In this document: positions 22,156 to 34,726 of the stretch, one piece after another
Position numbering within the stretch: position 1 is the stretch's first letter
Layout: the number at the start of each line of letters is the position of its first letter
Assembly: GCA_947069175.1 (NCBI GenBank)
Contig: CAMTDV010000017.1
Span: forward strand, 49,981,137-50,045,136
Direction of reading: 5' to 3'
Source of the DNA: Scalesia atractyloides
Lineage: Eukaryota > Streptophyta > Magnoliopsida > Asterales > Asteraceae
DNA length: 64,000 bases
Made by a program: the position numbers and the translations under genes
Notes under the pieces: generated by a model
Told to the model about the DNA's origin: nothing
The model's input: the letters and a program-made list of their open reading frames with translations, nothing else
The model's database searches: none

Positions 22156-23850
22156 TGGTGTGTGATGAGCGTATTATATTTTTATTAATATTTTGAGCCC
22201 TTTTTACGCATTATTCAAGTTCTAAATCTATAAAACACGATATTGTACTAACACTAAACACACACTTGGGCAAGTGCACCCATCGTGAGCGTAGTATAGT
22301 GTTGGTAAGATAACGAGGTCGTCCAAGGACACAAGAACTTTTAGTACCGGTTTATCGTCAACGTCTAATCAATCTAAATTTTTGATAAAAGATGTTTAAA
22401 GCATAAAAATAAATAAAAATAAATAAAACGAAATACAAATAGACAAGATAGAATCACTTGGATCCAACTTCTCTTTTATGTATCCTTTGATAGTTTTTGC
22501 ACTTTCGGACTTTTTAAGAGATTATCTTAGTTATAGTAGTAGTCCCTCTTTTGAAGGTGACGTTACCCTCAACCCAGTGGTTTGAGTCAGCAGGGATACA
22601 ATCCCAAAGGGTTGGAATATTGGAAGACAATTAAATAAGTTATTAATGCGAAAAGTGGTAGGCCCCTTATTTGAAGGTGACGTTACCCTCGGCTAAGTGG
22701 TTTGAGTCAGCAAGGATACAATCCCAAGAAGCCGGTTTAAAGTATTAATAGTAGTTTACATATAAGGGTTCAAGCTATTCGCGCACCCGCCATCCAATAC
22801 CCATAGAGCATTGAAGGAGGCCCTAATAAGCTTGAACCAAGTCCTCACAGGATCTATACACTGAATGAGACAAGAATTTTACCAAACCACCCTTCTAAAC
22901 CCCTTCCAAGTAGTTAACGCGCTTTATGTTGACCGTAAAGACACGAATGAGCAAATCAATGACATCATGAAGAAATGGTTAGGAAAATTCACTTTTAACA
23001 TATGTAACTAGTTATTAAAGTCATTAATACATACCCAATTAAAAAGTGCCGAAAGATTAAAAACTAAAAGTAATACATAAAAGATTAGTCTTCACCAAAT
23101 GATGTAAGGAATTTAGCCAAGCATGGCCTTTGTTTGACAAGAACCCTTACAATCTTCTTGGATCCCGAGACTACTACACACTCAAAAGATGATTGATGGA
23201 TGGTGGTGGGTGTTGGTGTTGTAGTGGCGGTGGAGTGGTGGCAAAGTGAGAGAGAAGTGGTTTGCCAAGGGATGCCTTTGAAGTGAACCAAACACCCCTA
23301 TTTATAGTCCAAACAGTAGCCCGGCCACGACCCCATGTCCAGTGGGCATGGCCCGTGACCAACCATTTTCTCTTCCTTAATTTATTGCATCTGACATCAG
23401 AGGGCCCCACACGACCCCGTGGCCTTTGGGCACGGCCCCGTGGTCAACTGTCGTTGTACTATCTGGATTCTGCAAATCTTATAGTTGACCATGCCCCATG
23501 TTGGTCTAGGCACGGCCCCGTGATGGGCGTAGAAGCTTCTACAGGTTTTGTCTTGAAGTGCAAGGTCTGACAACGCCCCGTGTTCGGCTGGGCACGACCC
23601 CGTGGTCATCTTATGTTATCTTGTTTTTATCTTTGGGGTGTTGCTGAGGGATCGGGTATGGCTCGTTATTCCTTCTTTTCGTATTTATATTGGTTTTGGT
23701 TGCTTATTTGCTTCTTTTATTCTTTTAAGCTCTTTTTATCCTGAAAATACAAAAGGAACAAAGAAACGTGCTTTTCCCAACATTAATGCTAAAAAGGGTT
23801 AGTTTTATGCCTCTTTTGATGTAATTTATATGTTGCATTTGCACATGTCA
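22156..23850 (-). repeat. 3' LTR of element A
   Basis: About 1,695 bp and close to the right LTR throughout. It contains alternating phrases of the type gggcacggccccgtgg (23300-23610), each with a CACGG-NN-CCGTG dyad or a variant. Short open frames here are by-products of the repeats. Confidence 0.9.
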
Positions 23851-25596
23851 AATATCCCCACACTTGATCTTTGCTTGTCTTCAAGCAAAACTCTTTAAAT
23901 GTGACTTACACACCCAAATAGAATTGGTAGAGAAGAGGTTTTTTTGTCTTGTTTTTGAGTGTCGGGAATCCAAGATCTTTATTTTAATTTTGTTTTTATT
24001 TTATTTACAATCCTATTCGTCATGATTTATTTAGCACACGTTTAAGAGAAATTATGCCTCTTTAAAATTCTATTTATTTACAATTTCACGTACCTCACAA
24101 GAGATCACTCAACACTCGGACGAAGATGTATTTTTGTGATAACACTCGATTCCGGTTTGGAACTTACTTCTACCATATGCTTGCCAAGCGATCAAACCTC
24201 CTCCTTTTTAACTATAAACCTTTGTAAATATCAAGAGGACTTTGAAAAGGGTTAGGCTTGGGCTAGGAGTAGGTGATTTTTGGGTTAGTGGTTAGTAAAA
24301 TGGCGAAAAGCATAAAAAGCATCGGTTATCGTAAAACTTTTTGTTTTTGTGACATTTGTTTGGAACAAGCATTTTCAAACAAGATTTTTGAAGGAACTTG
24401 TTTGGTTATTGGAAGAGCTATTTTTTTCATTCACAAGATAATCGAGCTTTTTACTAAAACAAATGGGTTTGAAAGGGAAACAGTTTTGGTGGGTAAACGT
24501 TGTTTGTTTTGCGGGTTTGAAATGAAAAGGTTTAGGCTCAAAAGGGTTAACTAGGGGGATTTTTGTAGTGGGGTAAAAAGAAGTAAAATAATGGTTTTGA
24601 ATGAAAAATGGGTTAGTCTTAATGCCTCTATCATTTGCTTACTTGGGTTTAAGTTGGTAAGGATCGGAAATGTATTGTCTTGGCAAGTTCTAGAGTCGTA
24701 AGAACCAAGCGGCTATTCACACAAGAAACGAAAATGAGCATTTATTTTAAAGATGTATAAATGTATGCTCGATAAAGGCTCAAAACTCCGTTAATGTGGG
24801 AATGGGTTTATAATGTGAACAAGTATATATAATCAAAATTTAAAAAGATTTGTCATGCCCTTTTATAATTTTCTTATTTGGTTCTTTTTATAACGACGTT
24901 ATCAGTTGTAAATTCGTAAAAACATAACTTTTTAGAACTTGTTATTCCCAAATTAAATCAAGACAAGTAAAAAAAATGAAAAATTTTGAAAAAGATTTGG
25001 GGTGATTAGCGGTTCCAATAGAGTTTTGTATAAGGCTTGTTATTAGGACTTGCTAGATTCAAAGTGTTAGCTTCCCCCACACTTAAATTACACATTGTCC
25101 TCAATGTGTCTAAAAATAAATTTTTCAGTTGGTTCGAATGCGTAAAAGCGTGTTAAAAACAAGATTTTATGATACTGGGCATCTGGCCACGGGCCCATGT
25201 GGTCCGGGCACGGCCCAGTGTCCAGACTGCCAGTATCAATTGTTACAGAAGCTTGACCACGGGACGTGGCCAGTCAACACGACCCGTGGTCAGTTACCTG
25301 TTTGAAAAATATTTTTCTGCAGAACCTGGGCACGGGGCGTGTTGGTTGAGCATGGCCCCGTGTTGCACATGCTGAGAAGCTGAAAATGTTGTCGGGAGGC
25401 ACTGTTTACGTGCATGGGGTGTGGTTTCGACGTCCCTTTGGCAGTTTTCATCTTTTCTAGTGTGTTTTATTCCTGAAAAAGTAAGATTAAACTAGAAGAC
25501 ATAAAAGTTAAACCAAAATAAGACTAAGGATAGTTTCGCGGAATGCCTCCGTGGTGTGCCACGTTTATAAGGGTCTTTGGCTAGACCTAAAACCTG
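23851..25596 (-). other. 3' non-coding region of element A
   Basis: Lies between the protease stop and the 3' LTR. Next to the LTR is a purine-rich tract on the minus strand (reverse complement of aatatccccacact). Another cccccacact stretch lies at 25074. More CACGG/CCGTG phrases occur at 25185-25375. No pol homology is seen. A small plus-strand frame (24273-24554) has no recognisable content. Confidence 0.7.
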
Positions 25597-26358
25597 TCAT
25601 ATGTTACCCGTGCGGGATGTCTCGCATCCCCTGTTGCATTGTCGGATAGCGTCATCCAAGCTTGAGTCTATGACATCCATGTAGTTGACTGAGTCATCTT
25701 CTACTGTCTTTCTTATGCCGAACTTCATCTCCTTGTCTCCCACCCTCAAGGTCAGTTTTCCGTTGCTCATGTCCACCATGGCTCGAGCGATGGTGAGGAA
25801 TGGTCTTCCTAAAATAAGCGGAACTTTGGTATCTTCTTCCATGTCGAGTATGACAAAATCGGCAGGGAAGACAAATTCTCCGACTTTTACCAAGAGATTC
25901 TTGTTGATTCCTTGTGGATGTTTGACTGACCTATCGACGAGTTATATGCTCCTTTTTGTGGGGCTTGGTTTTCCTAACCCAAGTCGGTCAAACATTGTTG
26001 CAGGCATAAGATTGATGCTAGCCCCAAGGTCGGCTAATGCATTTCTTATAGGTGATCTTCCTATGGAGCAAGGAATAGTGAAACTCCCGGGGTCGATCTT
26101 CTTTTGGGGGAGCTTGTTGAGGAGCACTGCTGAGCATTCTTCATTTAAGTTGACCAATTTTAGTGTTTCAATCTTCCGTTTGTGGGTGAGGAAGTCTCTC
26201 ATGACTTTTGAGTATTTTGGCATTTGAGTGAGGATTTCTATAAATGTAAGATTGATATGCAATTGTTTTAGGAGGTTTATGAACTTCGTGAATTTCTCAT
26301 CGGTCTTTTGGCGAAGCAAACGACCGGGGTAGGGTACCGAGGGGTTTTGTTGGTTCAA
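25597..26358 (-). pseudogene. Retroviral-type aspartic protease of element A
   Basis: Contains DLGASINLMP (catalytic Asp, near 26020) and, in the neighbouring frame, VPLILGRPFL (near 25800), in the order of a retropepsin. The frame breaks near 25942, so the two halves are in different frames. The following MSNGKLTLRVGDKEMKFG segment also fits Athila-type elements. Confidence 0.85.
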
Positions 26359-27392
26359 GATTTTGTGGGAGAGTGGTTTCTTGGTGGTTTGGAAGTGGGT
26401 TTGTACTTTGTTCGGGTGGATTGTTGTTGATGGATGGTGGTGATGTTTCCTCGGGACCTACTTTCCGGTTTCTTAATGTTATGACGTGCACTTGCGCTTT
26501 TGGATTGGTTTCGGTATTGTTGGGTAAGGCGCCTTGTGGTCTTTCGGAGAAACTTTGGGCTAGCTGACTTAGTTGTTTTTCAATGTTTTGAATGCTAGCC
26601 CGCTGGTTTCTAATATCGAAGTCCGTTTGTGATAACCGATACGAATATCTTTTATCGGTCTCGTAAATGAGGCGTGTGATGAGATCTTCAAGCCCTCTCT
26701 CGACCTCCTTGTTGTTGAGAGAAATTCTGCGATTCATTTCTTGGTTGTTGCTGAAAGTTAGGTCTTTGGTTTTGATTTTGTTGGTTACTACTATTCCCTG
26801 GCTCCCTCCAACCAAGGTTAGGATGGTTTCGCCACCCTTGGTTGTAGGTACCCGTAGGGGGACCCGATGGTCTAGGTCGATTATCTATGTAGTTTACCAT
26901 TTCCGTTTGATCTTCCATTTCTTTCATACAACTCCAATTTTCATGTGGCCCACCACACCCTTCACAAGCCATAACCGAGGCTGTTTTTGTTATTTATAAT
27001 TTTTTTATTTTCGAGGATAAGGCCTCGATTTGGGCTTGTAAAGAGGTGCTTTCATCAACCTTATGGAGCCCAGGGCAATAGATTTTGAACCTCGGGGGGT
27101 GTGCCATTGAAAATTGTTTTGAGCAATTTCCTCAATTTGATTGTAAATTTCAATTGGGCGTCTATTACCCAGGAGTCCCCCGGAGCTTGAGTCGAGTGTC
27201 TATCTCGTGTGTGGCAACAAACCATTATAGAAAGTGGATACTTGTTGCCACACTGCAAGACTATGGTGAGGGCATTTCCTCAATAACTCCTTATACCTTC
27301 CCCAAGTTTCATACAAAGATTCTCCGTCTTCTTGTGAATAAGTGTTTATTTCTGTCATTAATTTAGCAGTTTTAAATGGTGGGAAATATTTG
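26359..27392 (-). pseudogene. gag of element A, C-terminal part
   Basis: Reading leftward: KYFPPFKTAKLMTEI (near 27390, the usual segment after the WDEL motif), LLRKCPHH (near 27280), a frameshifted stretch, then a zinc-knuckle-like CEGCGGPHENWSC (near 26965) and a Gln/Asn-rich tail. This is the rest of the gag gene whose start lies at 45535-46035. The stops and frame changes show that it is dead. Confidence 0.85.
27388..27392. repeat. TSD of element D, left copy
   Basis: atttg, repeated exactly at 38429-38433. Confidence 0.9.
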
Positions 27393-28472
27393 TGTCACCC
27401 CTGGTCGTAGCAGAAGCGCAAACGTGTGACTTAAAGGTAATCAATCGTATAAACAATAATAATTAACAACGATGCCATGTTATACATAAGTTTTGAAATC
27501 CAAGTTTACAAGTTCCAAAAGTGATATCCCATGTTTTCAACAAGTTCATAATTGTTATCCAAATCAACATTCGAGTTTAAGTTACATCACAAAATAAGTT
27601 TGTTATCTTCATGAATTATGTCAAGGCTTTGGCTCCCATATGCTCATACGAAGTTGGGATATAAGAGACAAACCCTTCCAAAAGTGGCATCCGTTGCTAT
27701 GTTGTTCCCAAAGTTCCGAGGCCTATCACCGTTCATGCTTTGTTTTCTGAAATACATGTAATTTGAAAAATCAACAAAAGTTGAGCGAGTTCATGTAGTT
27801 ATTATTTTCGTATAAATGTCATATTTGAAATCCAATATTGAAATCCGAGTATGTTATTGTCATCAGTGGGGTTTAAGGATCTATCAGTGGGTAGCGAGCC
27901 CCCGATATTATGTGCCATAAGTAAATAACCAAACCGAGACACTTTGTTCTCAATTGGGATCACAAAAGCACTCCACGGTTAACAACTAGGAGTGGAGCGT
28001 GCCTCAAGCTCAATAGATCTACACCTTTTGCACCTTGGTCACTAAGTGATTAATGGTTACTAATGTTATATTGTTATCCAATCCTACTTACGCACATTGA
28101 TCATTGTCATCATCTAAACCCGTAGCTAACATACGATTTGTCATAAACATGTATTTCCCCCGAGTGTTATAAAACCAAAAACATTTAAAAGAAAAGGGGG
28201 ACATGAACTCACAGATTCGCGTCCAGTAAGCTATGCGTACAATCTCAAATGGTCTCCTGGTATCGTACCGTAACCTACAAGTGTCCTAGCCTTTGTTAGA
28301 CACTTAGGTCTTACGCATATATTATGTACAAGTTTCCATCTTGTGTTCATTGCTCTAGGTCGTGTTTTTGATTAATCATTTCTTGAATTGTTATTATGTA
28401 TTTTGTTATCGTGTCTTGAATTGTGTGTGAACGGCATCATCAGTTTCTTGTCCTCGTGCCTAGCACGCATGT

Positions 28473-28626
28473 CATTGGGCCTAGCCCATGTCTTTGCGTC
28501 ATTAGGCCTAGCCCATGTCCTTGTGTCATTAGGCCTAGCCCATGTCTTTATGTTATTGGGCCTAGCCCATGTCTTTATGTTATTGGGCCTAGCCCATGTC
28601 ATTGTGTCTTTGGGCCTAGCCCATGT
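28473..28626. repeat. 27-bp tandem array (about 6 units) with a TGGGC-CTA-GCCCA dyad
   Basis: Units begin cattgggcctagcccatgtc and repeat at exactly 27 bp with a few changes (gggcc/aggcc). Each contains inverted TGGGC and GCCCA around CTA. The open frames reading ARPND or GPSPC repeats are by-products. Confidence 0.95.
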
Positions 28627-28775
28627 TATATTTATTCTCAAATAAATTATATATTTTCCAATTAAGATGGGTGGTTAAAATTAATATGATTTTTAACTTA
28701 CACTTGTATTTGTATACTTATACTTTTCTAAGTATTCTTGTGTTTATACTTCTTTGATCAAGTCAAAGTATATGT

Positions 28776-28780
28776 TTAGT
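28776..28780. repeat. TSD of element B, left copy
   Basis: ttagt, repeated exactly at 35871-35875. Confidence 0.92.
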
Positions 28781-29204
28781 TGTAGGAGCGTCCACGATTA
28801 GCACGGGAACCTAAATTTGTTATCTATTGTCCGATTAGGCGGAAACTAATGACAAGTTAACCAAATAACAAGAATTACTCATTTAAATGTTGTTTTCATT
28901 GATCTAAAGTTCAATACATTCGAGAACCGGATCTGACAGAGCTTCGCCGTCTCTGTGCCAAAATCTCTCCTACTTACAAATGAAATCCCAAGGCACCTAT
29001 TTATAGGTTTCCAAGTTCGCTGGATAGGGATGAAGTTCGGGCGAACTTGACATGGTCAAGTTCGGGCGAACTTGACTTCTCAAAACCATCTTCGAGCGAA
29101 CTTGTCCTAGAATATACATAAATATGCCTTGTTTCTAACAGATTAAGCCCTATTTACTCAGATTCGATACATAATGACGTAGGCAACAGACATATGCACC
29201 AACA
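28781..29204 (-). repeat. 3' LTR of element B
   Basis: Runs TGTAGGAGCGTCC to GCACCAACA. It includes three partial CAAGTTCG/CGAACTTG dyads (29010-29105), a tatttatag promoter-like box (28999, read on the minus strand) and the gacagagcttcgccgtc phrase shared with C, G and H. Confidence 0.92.
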
Positions 29205-29217
29205 GACTCCCCCTTGG
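29205..29217 (-). promoter_or_regulatory. Polypurine tract of element B
   Basis: gactcccccttgg on the plus strand reads ccaagggggagtc in element sense, directly before the 3' LTR. Confidence 0.85.
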
Positions 29218-31313
29218 ATGTTGCCGTAGTCATTTTGACTTTTAAAATCTTCTGAGTCTTCCGATCTTTAGTTTTTGTATAAACCATCACATCTTGATCT
29301 TTATGTCCTCTTCTTTTTTCTTTAGCTTTGTCTTGATAAAACTTTTTAAACCAACATGCTCCCCTAGCTTTAAGCTTTAGCCTTCAGACTCCCCTTTGCT
29401 TTGATCTTTAGACTTCAAACTCCCCCTAGCTTTGAGCTTTCTGAAATCTTTGATTTTTGCTTTATCAACTCCCCCTCAATCTTTGATTCCTGTCTAAATA
29501 CTTTATGACATTCAAATAAAACATTTCAGATTCACTGTTTTTAATATTTTGTACTATCAACATTTCAAACTTTAATCCTTTCCAAAATTTGTATGTTTCA
29601 AGTTCAACTTAATGACCTTGAATACATTTTACGTTTAAAACCTTCAACTTTCATATTTTTATCCTTTGATTTGTAAAAATCCACTTAGTTGATCAAGTCC
29701 AAGTTAATGACCTTGATTAACCAAATACATCAACCAAGTCCAAATAAATGACCTCATTTTGAAAAACCGTTATGAACAATCTGATTTTAAAGTTTCAAAT
29801 TAATGAACTTTTAAACATTTATCAGATTTTCTTACCATACTTCGAAGATCCGTTCTCCAAGTTTGGCTCGTTGAAACTAATGTAAAAACAAAATATTTTT
29901 GAATTTTAGAAAGTTAATGCTAAAACACACTGAAAATCTTTTTGGTTTTAATCTGTAAAACTGATAAACTATTTATAGGAAAAAGTAAACTATGTACAAC
30001 ATATTTACATACATATTTTTGTGAATTCGTGTCTAAGGATCATATCAGTTATTTGAGACATATCACTAGTACCGTTGACCTTTTTGAGACTTTAAGTTTT
30101 AAACTCGTTTACCTAGATTGTCGACATGTTTGTCCACTAAAACTTCATCACGTTTCTGAATTGTTCCAAGATATGTTAGGTAAGAATTATGAAACTTGAC
30201 TTAACTATGGTTCCCACCTCTTGAATATGCTCCCGAATCCAGATTCCCCAGATTTTATCTTACAGGTGAGTATAGCGTAATTGATATCTGTATCTGGGTT
30301 ATGCGAGGCCTTGAGAGCTCAGGTTAGTACTACCGTACATACAAAGAGATGAAGGCTCGTCTTTAAGTTGTGTTCCACTTTAGGAATCTTTTAAGCATTG
30401 CAAATGATTAGATCTTTCGATTCCTTTCAAGATTGCATGCTATTTTGGGGTTTTTAGCAAAAATATTATAGAAGTTCTAGGTTATTGCTTCCGCAAAATC
30501 AGAAGAACTTGTATAATACCCCAGATATCAACTATCTATAAAGACCTCGTATCTCAGAATCAGGCAACCCTTCAATCAAAATTTCAGAGTACTAAGTCCA
30601 TATATCCAAGATGTGTTGATCCACAAAATTAAGCAGTTGCGAAATTTAGTTTATATCCCAGAAACAATTTACTGAACGTTTAAAGTCTATCGACACATCC
30701 ACAGTAAGACTTGTTTATCACTTTTAAACTTACAATTCTTTAGCATACTGTGATAGTCCACTGATTTACTATCATTTCCTTTTTGACAACCAAATTCTTT
30801 TTGTCTTTTTCAATGTTTTTGTACTTTTTGTAATTTTAAATGTTTTTGGATTTTCAATTTTTTCATATGTTTTTGATTTTTCTAACAATTTTCAAATTTT
30901 TTTACTCCCCCTAAAATCAAAAACATATTTATGGATTTAGATTTTAAGAAATTCTTTTAAAAATGTAACAAACCAATGTGGATCCCGAGAATTCGTCGTC
31001 CGATCCTTTTATTTTCATTTTCTGCATCATCACCTGTCAGCAGAACAAACCATTAAACTTTGATCATCAACTTGTAGAAACCACTTATACTTGTAGGAAA
31101 TCAATTTCCAAAGATTTTTCAATATAAAAATCAGTGTTCTGTTTAACGGTGTGGATTTTCTCAATTTTTTTTTAAATTTTCTTTTTCAACCACTTGTGAT
31201 TTCAAAAAACGTCAAAGATTATGACTTTCTAGATTAGTTAAAAACTCATGGAGCTCCGCTATCCCGTATCAACTTTGATATTGTGGATCTTGGGACTCTT
31301 GCACATGAAGCAA
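29218..31313 (-). other. 3' untranslated region of element B with a strongly conserved block
   Basis: 2.1 kb with no pol. The part next to the LTR (29218-29960) is AT-rich and drifts from the matching part of C. The block 29984-30600 is almost identical to 39676-40293 in C. Neither strand has a long open frame shared by both copies. Confidence 0.85.
29984..30600 (-). repeat. Near-identical non-coding block shared with element C
   Basis: By eye about eight differences in 0.6 kb from 39676-40293, and none at all in the 321 bp 30257-30577 (39950-40270 in C). It contains neutral-looking sequence with stops in all frames. In element sense it lies between the gag stop and the polypurine tract. It could be a structured RNA, an encapsidation or export signal, or a product of gene conversion. 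Confidence 0.85.
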
Positions 31314-34300
31314 CTATTTGAAAAATGAAACCCAAACCTTTTTGGTTTTGGGTTTGTACTGATAAGCATCATAACCATATTCTAACTCTTCATCATAATC
31401 AAAATCATCATCAACCATTTCGTCCAATGTTAATTCTGAAAACATTTTATCCTTTTCTTTCTTTGTTTTGATTACTGACTCGGTTGATTTAACATTTTCA
31501 GTTTTTTCAGCAACAGACTTTGGTTTTTCTGATGATGAAAGCTTTTTCTTAGCAACCCAAGATTGTAACTTGTTTCTAGCTTTCTTGATATAGAACTTAG
31601 AATCTTTGTTTTCGTTTAACTTTGAAGTTTCACCTTTTTCAAATGTTGAGTTCTCAAACTTTGAACTCGTTTTAGATTTCACTTCGTTTTTTGATTCATA
31701 ATTTCTTATTGACTCTGTGTCAGATTTTACAATCTCTGGTTGTTTTTTCTTTTCATTTTTTGACCCAGTTTTTCTTCGAGGAAACACAAGTTTTAGATTC
31801 AGACACTTGCGTGCAATATGTCCAATAGTATTGCATTTAAAGTAAGTCCAGTTATCCGAAACATTTCCACTAGTGGATTTTACTCCACTTGTGGACTTGG
31901 TCTTAGCCTTGTCCCGAAGTTCTTTCTCATTTTTGAATTCATCATTTGATTTCTTACCTATCATACCTTCTTCTTGAACCGTATTTGTTCCATACACAAA
32001 CTTCATGTGTTTACCTTTGTATTCCTGGAACATTGCTTTCTGTTTCTTCTTCGGTTCTTCTTCTTCAACCTCCAAACCTAAACCTGCTCTCCTGTGCTCA
32101 GGAAAATCACCACCAACCTTTCGGTAATTGTTAGCATTCCTTTTAGGTTTCAAGTAAAATCTTTTCTCGTTTTTCTCAAGATCATCTGATGAAACTTCTA
32201 CAAGTTTGAAAAACTTATCAAATTGATCTTCTTTCACATTCCGAATCGGAAAACTATCATCGAAGTATAATCTATCAGATTCCTTAATCTTGTACATGAC
32301 AACATTAGGATCATCACTTAGATCATGTTCAGATGATGTATCGTCATCTTCAGATTGTGATTTCGAGTTGTTCGAACTTGATTTGGCGCTTTCAGAGCTG
32401 CCGTTATCAGAATCATTTCCCAACACAGTTTAACCACATTTTTAATCACCGCTTCATTGTCATTGTTTGAATTCGTACGAGTTTACGTCAATGTTCTCAG
32501 GCAATTTATTTCTTTTATCTGAATGAATAAAAATATTAAATGCCTTTTCAATTTCATCATCTTTCTTGCATGAATAACTTGCAAGAAATGGTGGAGGAAC
32601 ACATCCGTATTCTTTACGCTTTGATTTCTCACCATTTTCCTCTAATTTAATCGTTGGTAAAATGTGATCAATGACATACACGTCTGTGGTGTAGCTCTTT
32701 AGAAGCTGTCTTACTCGTTCTGTTTCTATTTTCATGCTGTGAAGCTCACGCTTTGTCTCAGCAATTGTGTTAATGTACATGTTAATTGCCTTTTGTTTCT
32801 CAATTACTGTGGCATTTAACATTTTTACATTAGCGTTAAGCCCACTATTAGCATGTTCAACATATTTATATTTGCCTGAAATTTTGTCATAAGCTTTTTT
32901 TATGGTTCTGTAATCATAACGAATTTTTCGTTGTGTACAGTCAATTCTCTTATGACTTTGACTTTATCAAGACATGGTTCACAAGGACTTGCTTACTTTG
33001 TGCAAGGTTTTTCAACCTCCACAACTTTCACAACCTCCTTTTTAGATATACTTACCTTAGCTTTTACCTTTTATGCCTCTGATTTCAATGCTTCTTGTTT
33101 TTGCATCTCAAGGTAAGCTAATTCTTCTTCCTCAGCTCTCTGCCTATAACCTTCCAGAACAACATTTTCTAGAGCAGCGTTAATATATGATGTATCAGAT
33201 TCATCCACTAACTCTGCTATCATAGCAACACCAGTCTTTTTCCCGATGTATCTGTTCCAGTCAAAACCATCTTCTTCATGATTAGCAATAAAAGCTTGTT
33301 CGGCTTTCTTTGCAGATTTATCGTCAACTTCGACTTGTGTTCTTTTTGGATATGGCTTGTATTGAAGAGCTTTCTTGTAGTACTCATTGTCGCTGCCAAA
33401 AGGATTTTGGTTTCCACTTGCTTCTTGATTGTTGCATTCACGTTTGAAGTGTCCTTTTTGTCGACACCTGAAGCATGTGACTTTAGATTTGTCAAAACCA
33501 AGCTTGTTGCTTGAGTTACCAATATCCCTTCCAGTGAGCGCCACAAATTTGGAAACTCTTATGATGATAGATGCAAGGCTCTACTTGATATCCATCAGTT
33601 CCAACTTTTCTTCGTCCACCTGATCATAATCTTCGGCAGTCATCTCTGGACAGTAGCAAGAAGTGCTATCTGCTGTTTGGCCACCTCTCAGGAAATACAT
33701 TCTTCAAATCAACTGCTATGTTGCACTGGAAAATATTTGAATTAGAATTGGCTTGGCTTGTTTGATTTTGGAATGAAGAGCTTGAACTTGCACTAGTATA
33801 TCCAGCATATGGAGAACTTTGACTTGGAGAATAATTTGTATTTGCACTAAATGCTGTTTGAATTTTCGGGCTTTGAATCGGAGTATCTGGAATACCTCCT
33901 TTGTAATAGACACCGACATCTTGAACAACTTAGCATTCTTTGATTTTGAAATCTTCATCAATTCCATTTCATGTCCTTCCAATTTGTCTATGAAGGATGA
34001 CAACTTGAAATGTCTTCAAGATGGACTATTCTTCAGAATTGTCAGATATGTTGTCCATTCTCCTTCTGGAAGTGCATCAGCCAACTTCTTGATTTGCTCT
34101 TCATTAGATCTTTTGATATCATGTCTCCTCATCTGGACCATGAGGTGACAATATCTATCGATCATCTGCTTCATTGTTTCACCTTTAATCATTGTGAAGC
34201 TATCGATTTCTTTCTTGATTAAAGCCTTTTTGCTTTTGATCATTTCATCACTTCCTTTGAATTTTTCACAGAGAGAATGCCATAATTCTTGTGAAGTGTC

Positions 34301-34666
34301 ATATTCTGGCAATAATATCAAGAAGTCTTCCTTTACTGATTGTTGTATCAAGCTGATCATTTTCTTCTCCGCAACATAGTTATCTTTGTTGGCATTTGAA
34401 AACTTATTCAGCGGAAGATCTTGATCATGCTCATCCTTTGGCCATTTGTATCCATCTTCAACTGCAACCCAGCTGTTGAATTGATTCGCTTGTATCCAAT
34501 TCACAAACTTTTCTTTCCACCCTTCAAACTCATCCATGCTCATTAGCTTTGGCGGTTTCGACGTAGTACCCATTTCGTTGTCGATATTCATCTGGTTTGC
34601 CGCAAGAACATTAGCATTTGATGAAGAAGCCATTTGAGAGACAAATACATTGTGGAAATCTTCCAT
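31314..34666 (-). pseudogene. Long gag of element B (UBN2-type domain, two CCHC knuckles)
   Basis: Starts MEDFHNVFVSQ at 34666. The Copia gag domain includes FEGWKEKFVNWIQANQ, SLIQQSVKED, YDTSQELWHSLCEKFKG and FTMIKGETMKQMIDRY. The first zinc knuckle, CFRCRQKGHFKREC (near 33470), is complete (Cys-x2-Cys-x4-His-x4-Cys). A coiled-coil region follows (32820-32460), then an acidic/lysine-rich region and a second knuckle, YFKCNTIGHIARKC (near 31830), whose first Cys is Tyr. Frameshifts near 34015, 33550-33710 and 32430-32460 break it. It ends at 31314 with no pol frame after it. The length, over 1,100 codons, is large for a gag. Confidence 0.85.
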
Positions 34667-34726
34667 TTTGACAATCCGAAGACTTTTATGAAAATACGAT
34701 AAAAAACGCTCGAAATTTGATTAGTA

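Noticed and set aside
23174..23609. Pro/Arg-rich frames in the A LTRs, also at 47300-47790
   Set aside because: By-products of the CACGG/CCGTG phrases; both LTR copies differ by frame-breaking indels.
28372..28645. Open frames on both strands encoding ARPND or GPSPC repeats
   Set aside because: They are translations of the 27-bp minisatellite, which is a multiple of three and so stays open; no start context or homology supports a gene.
29942..30199. 85-codon plus-strand frame in the conserved block of B
   Set aside because: It is antisense to the element, and the frame is not kept in C because of an indel at its start; conservation here extends well past it.
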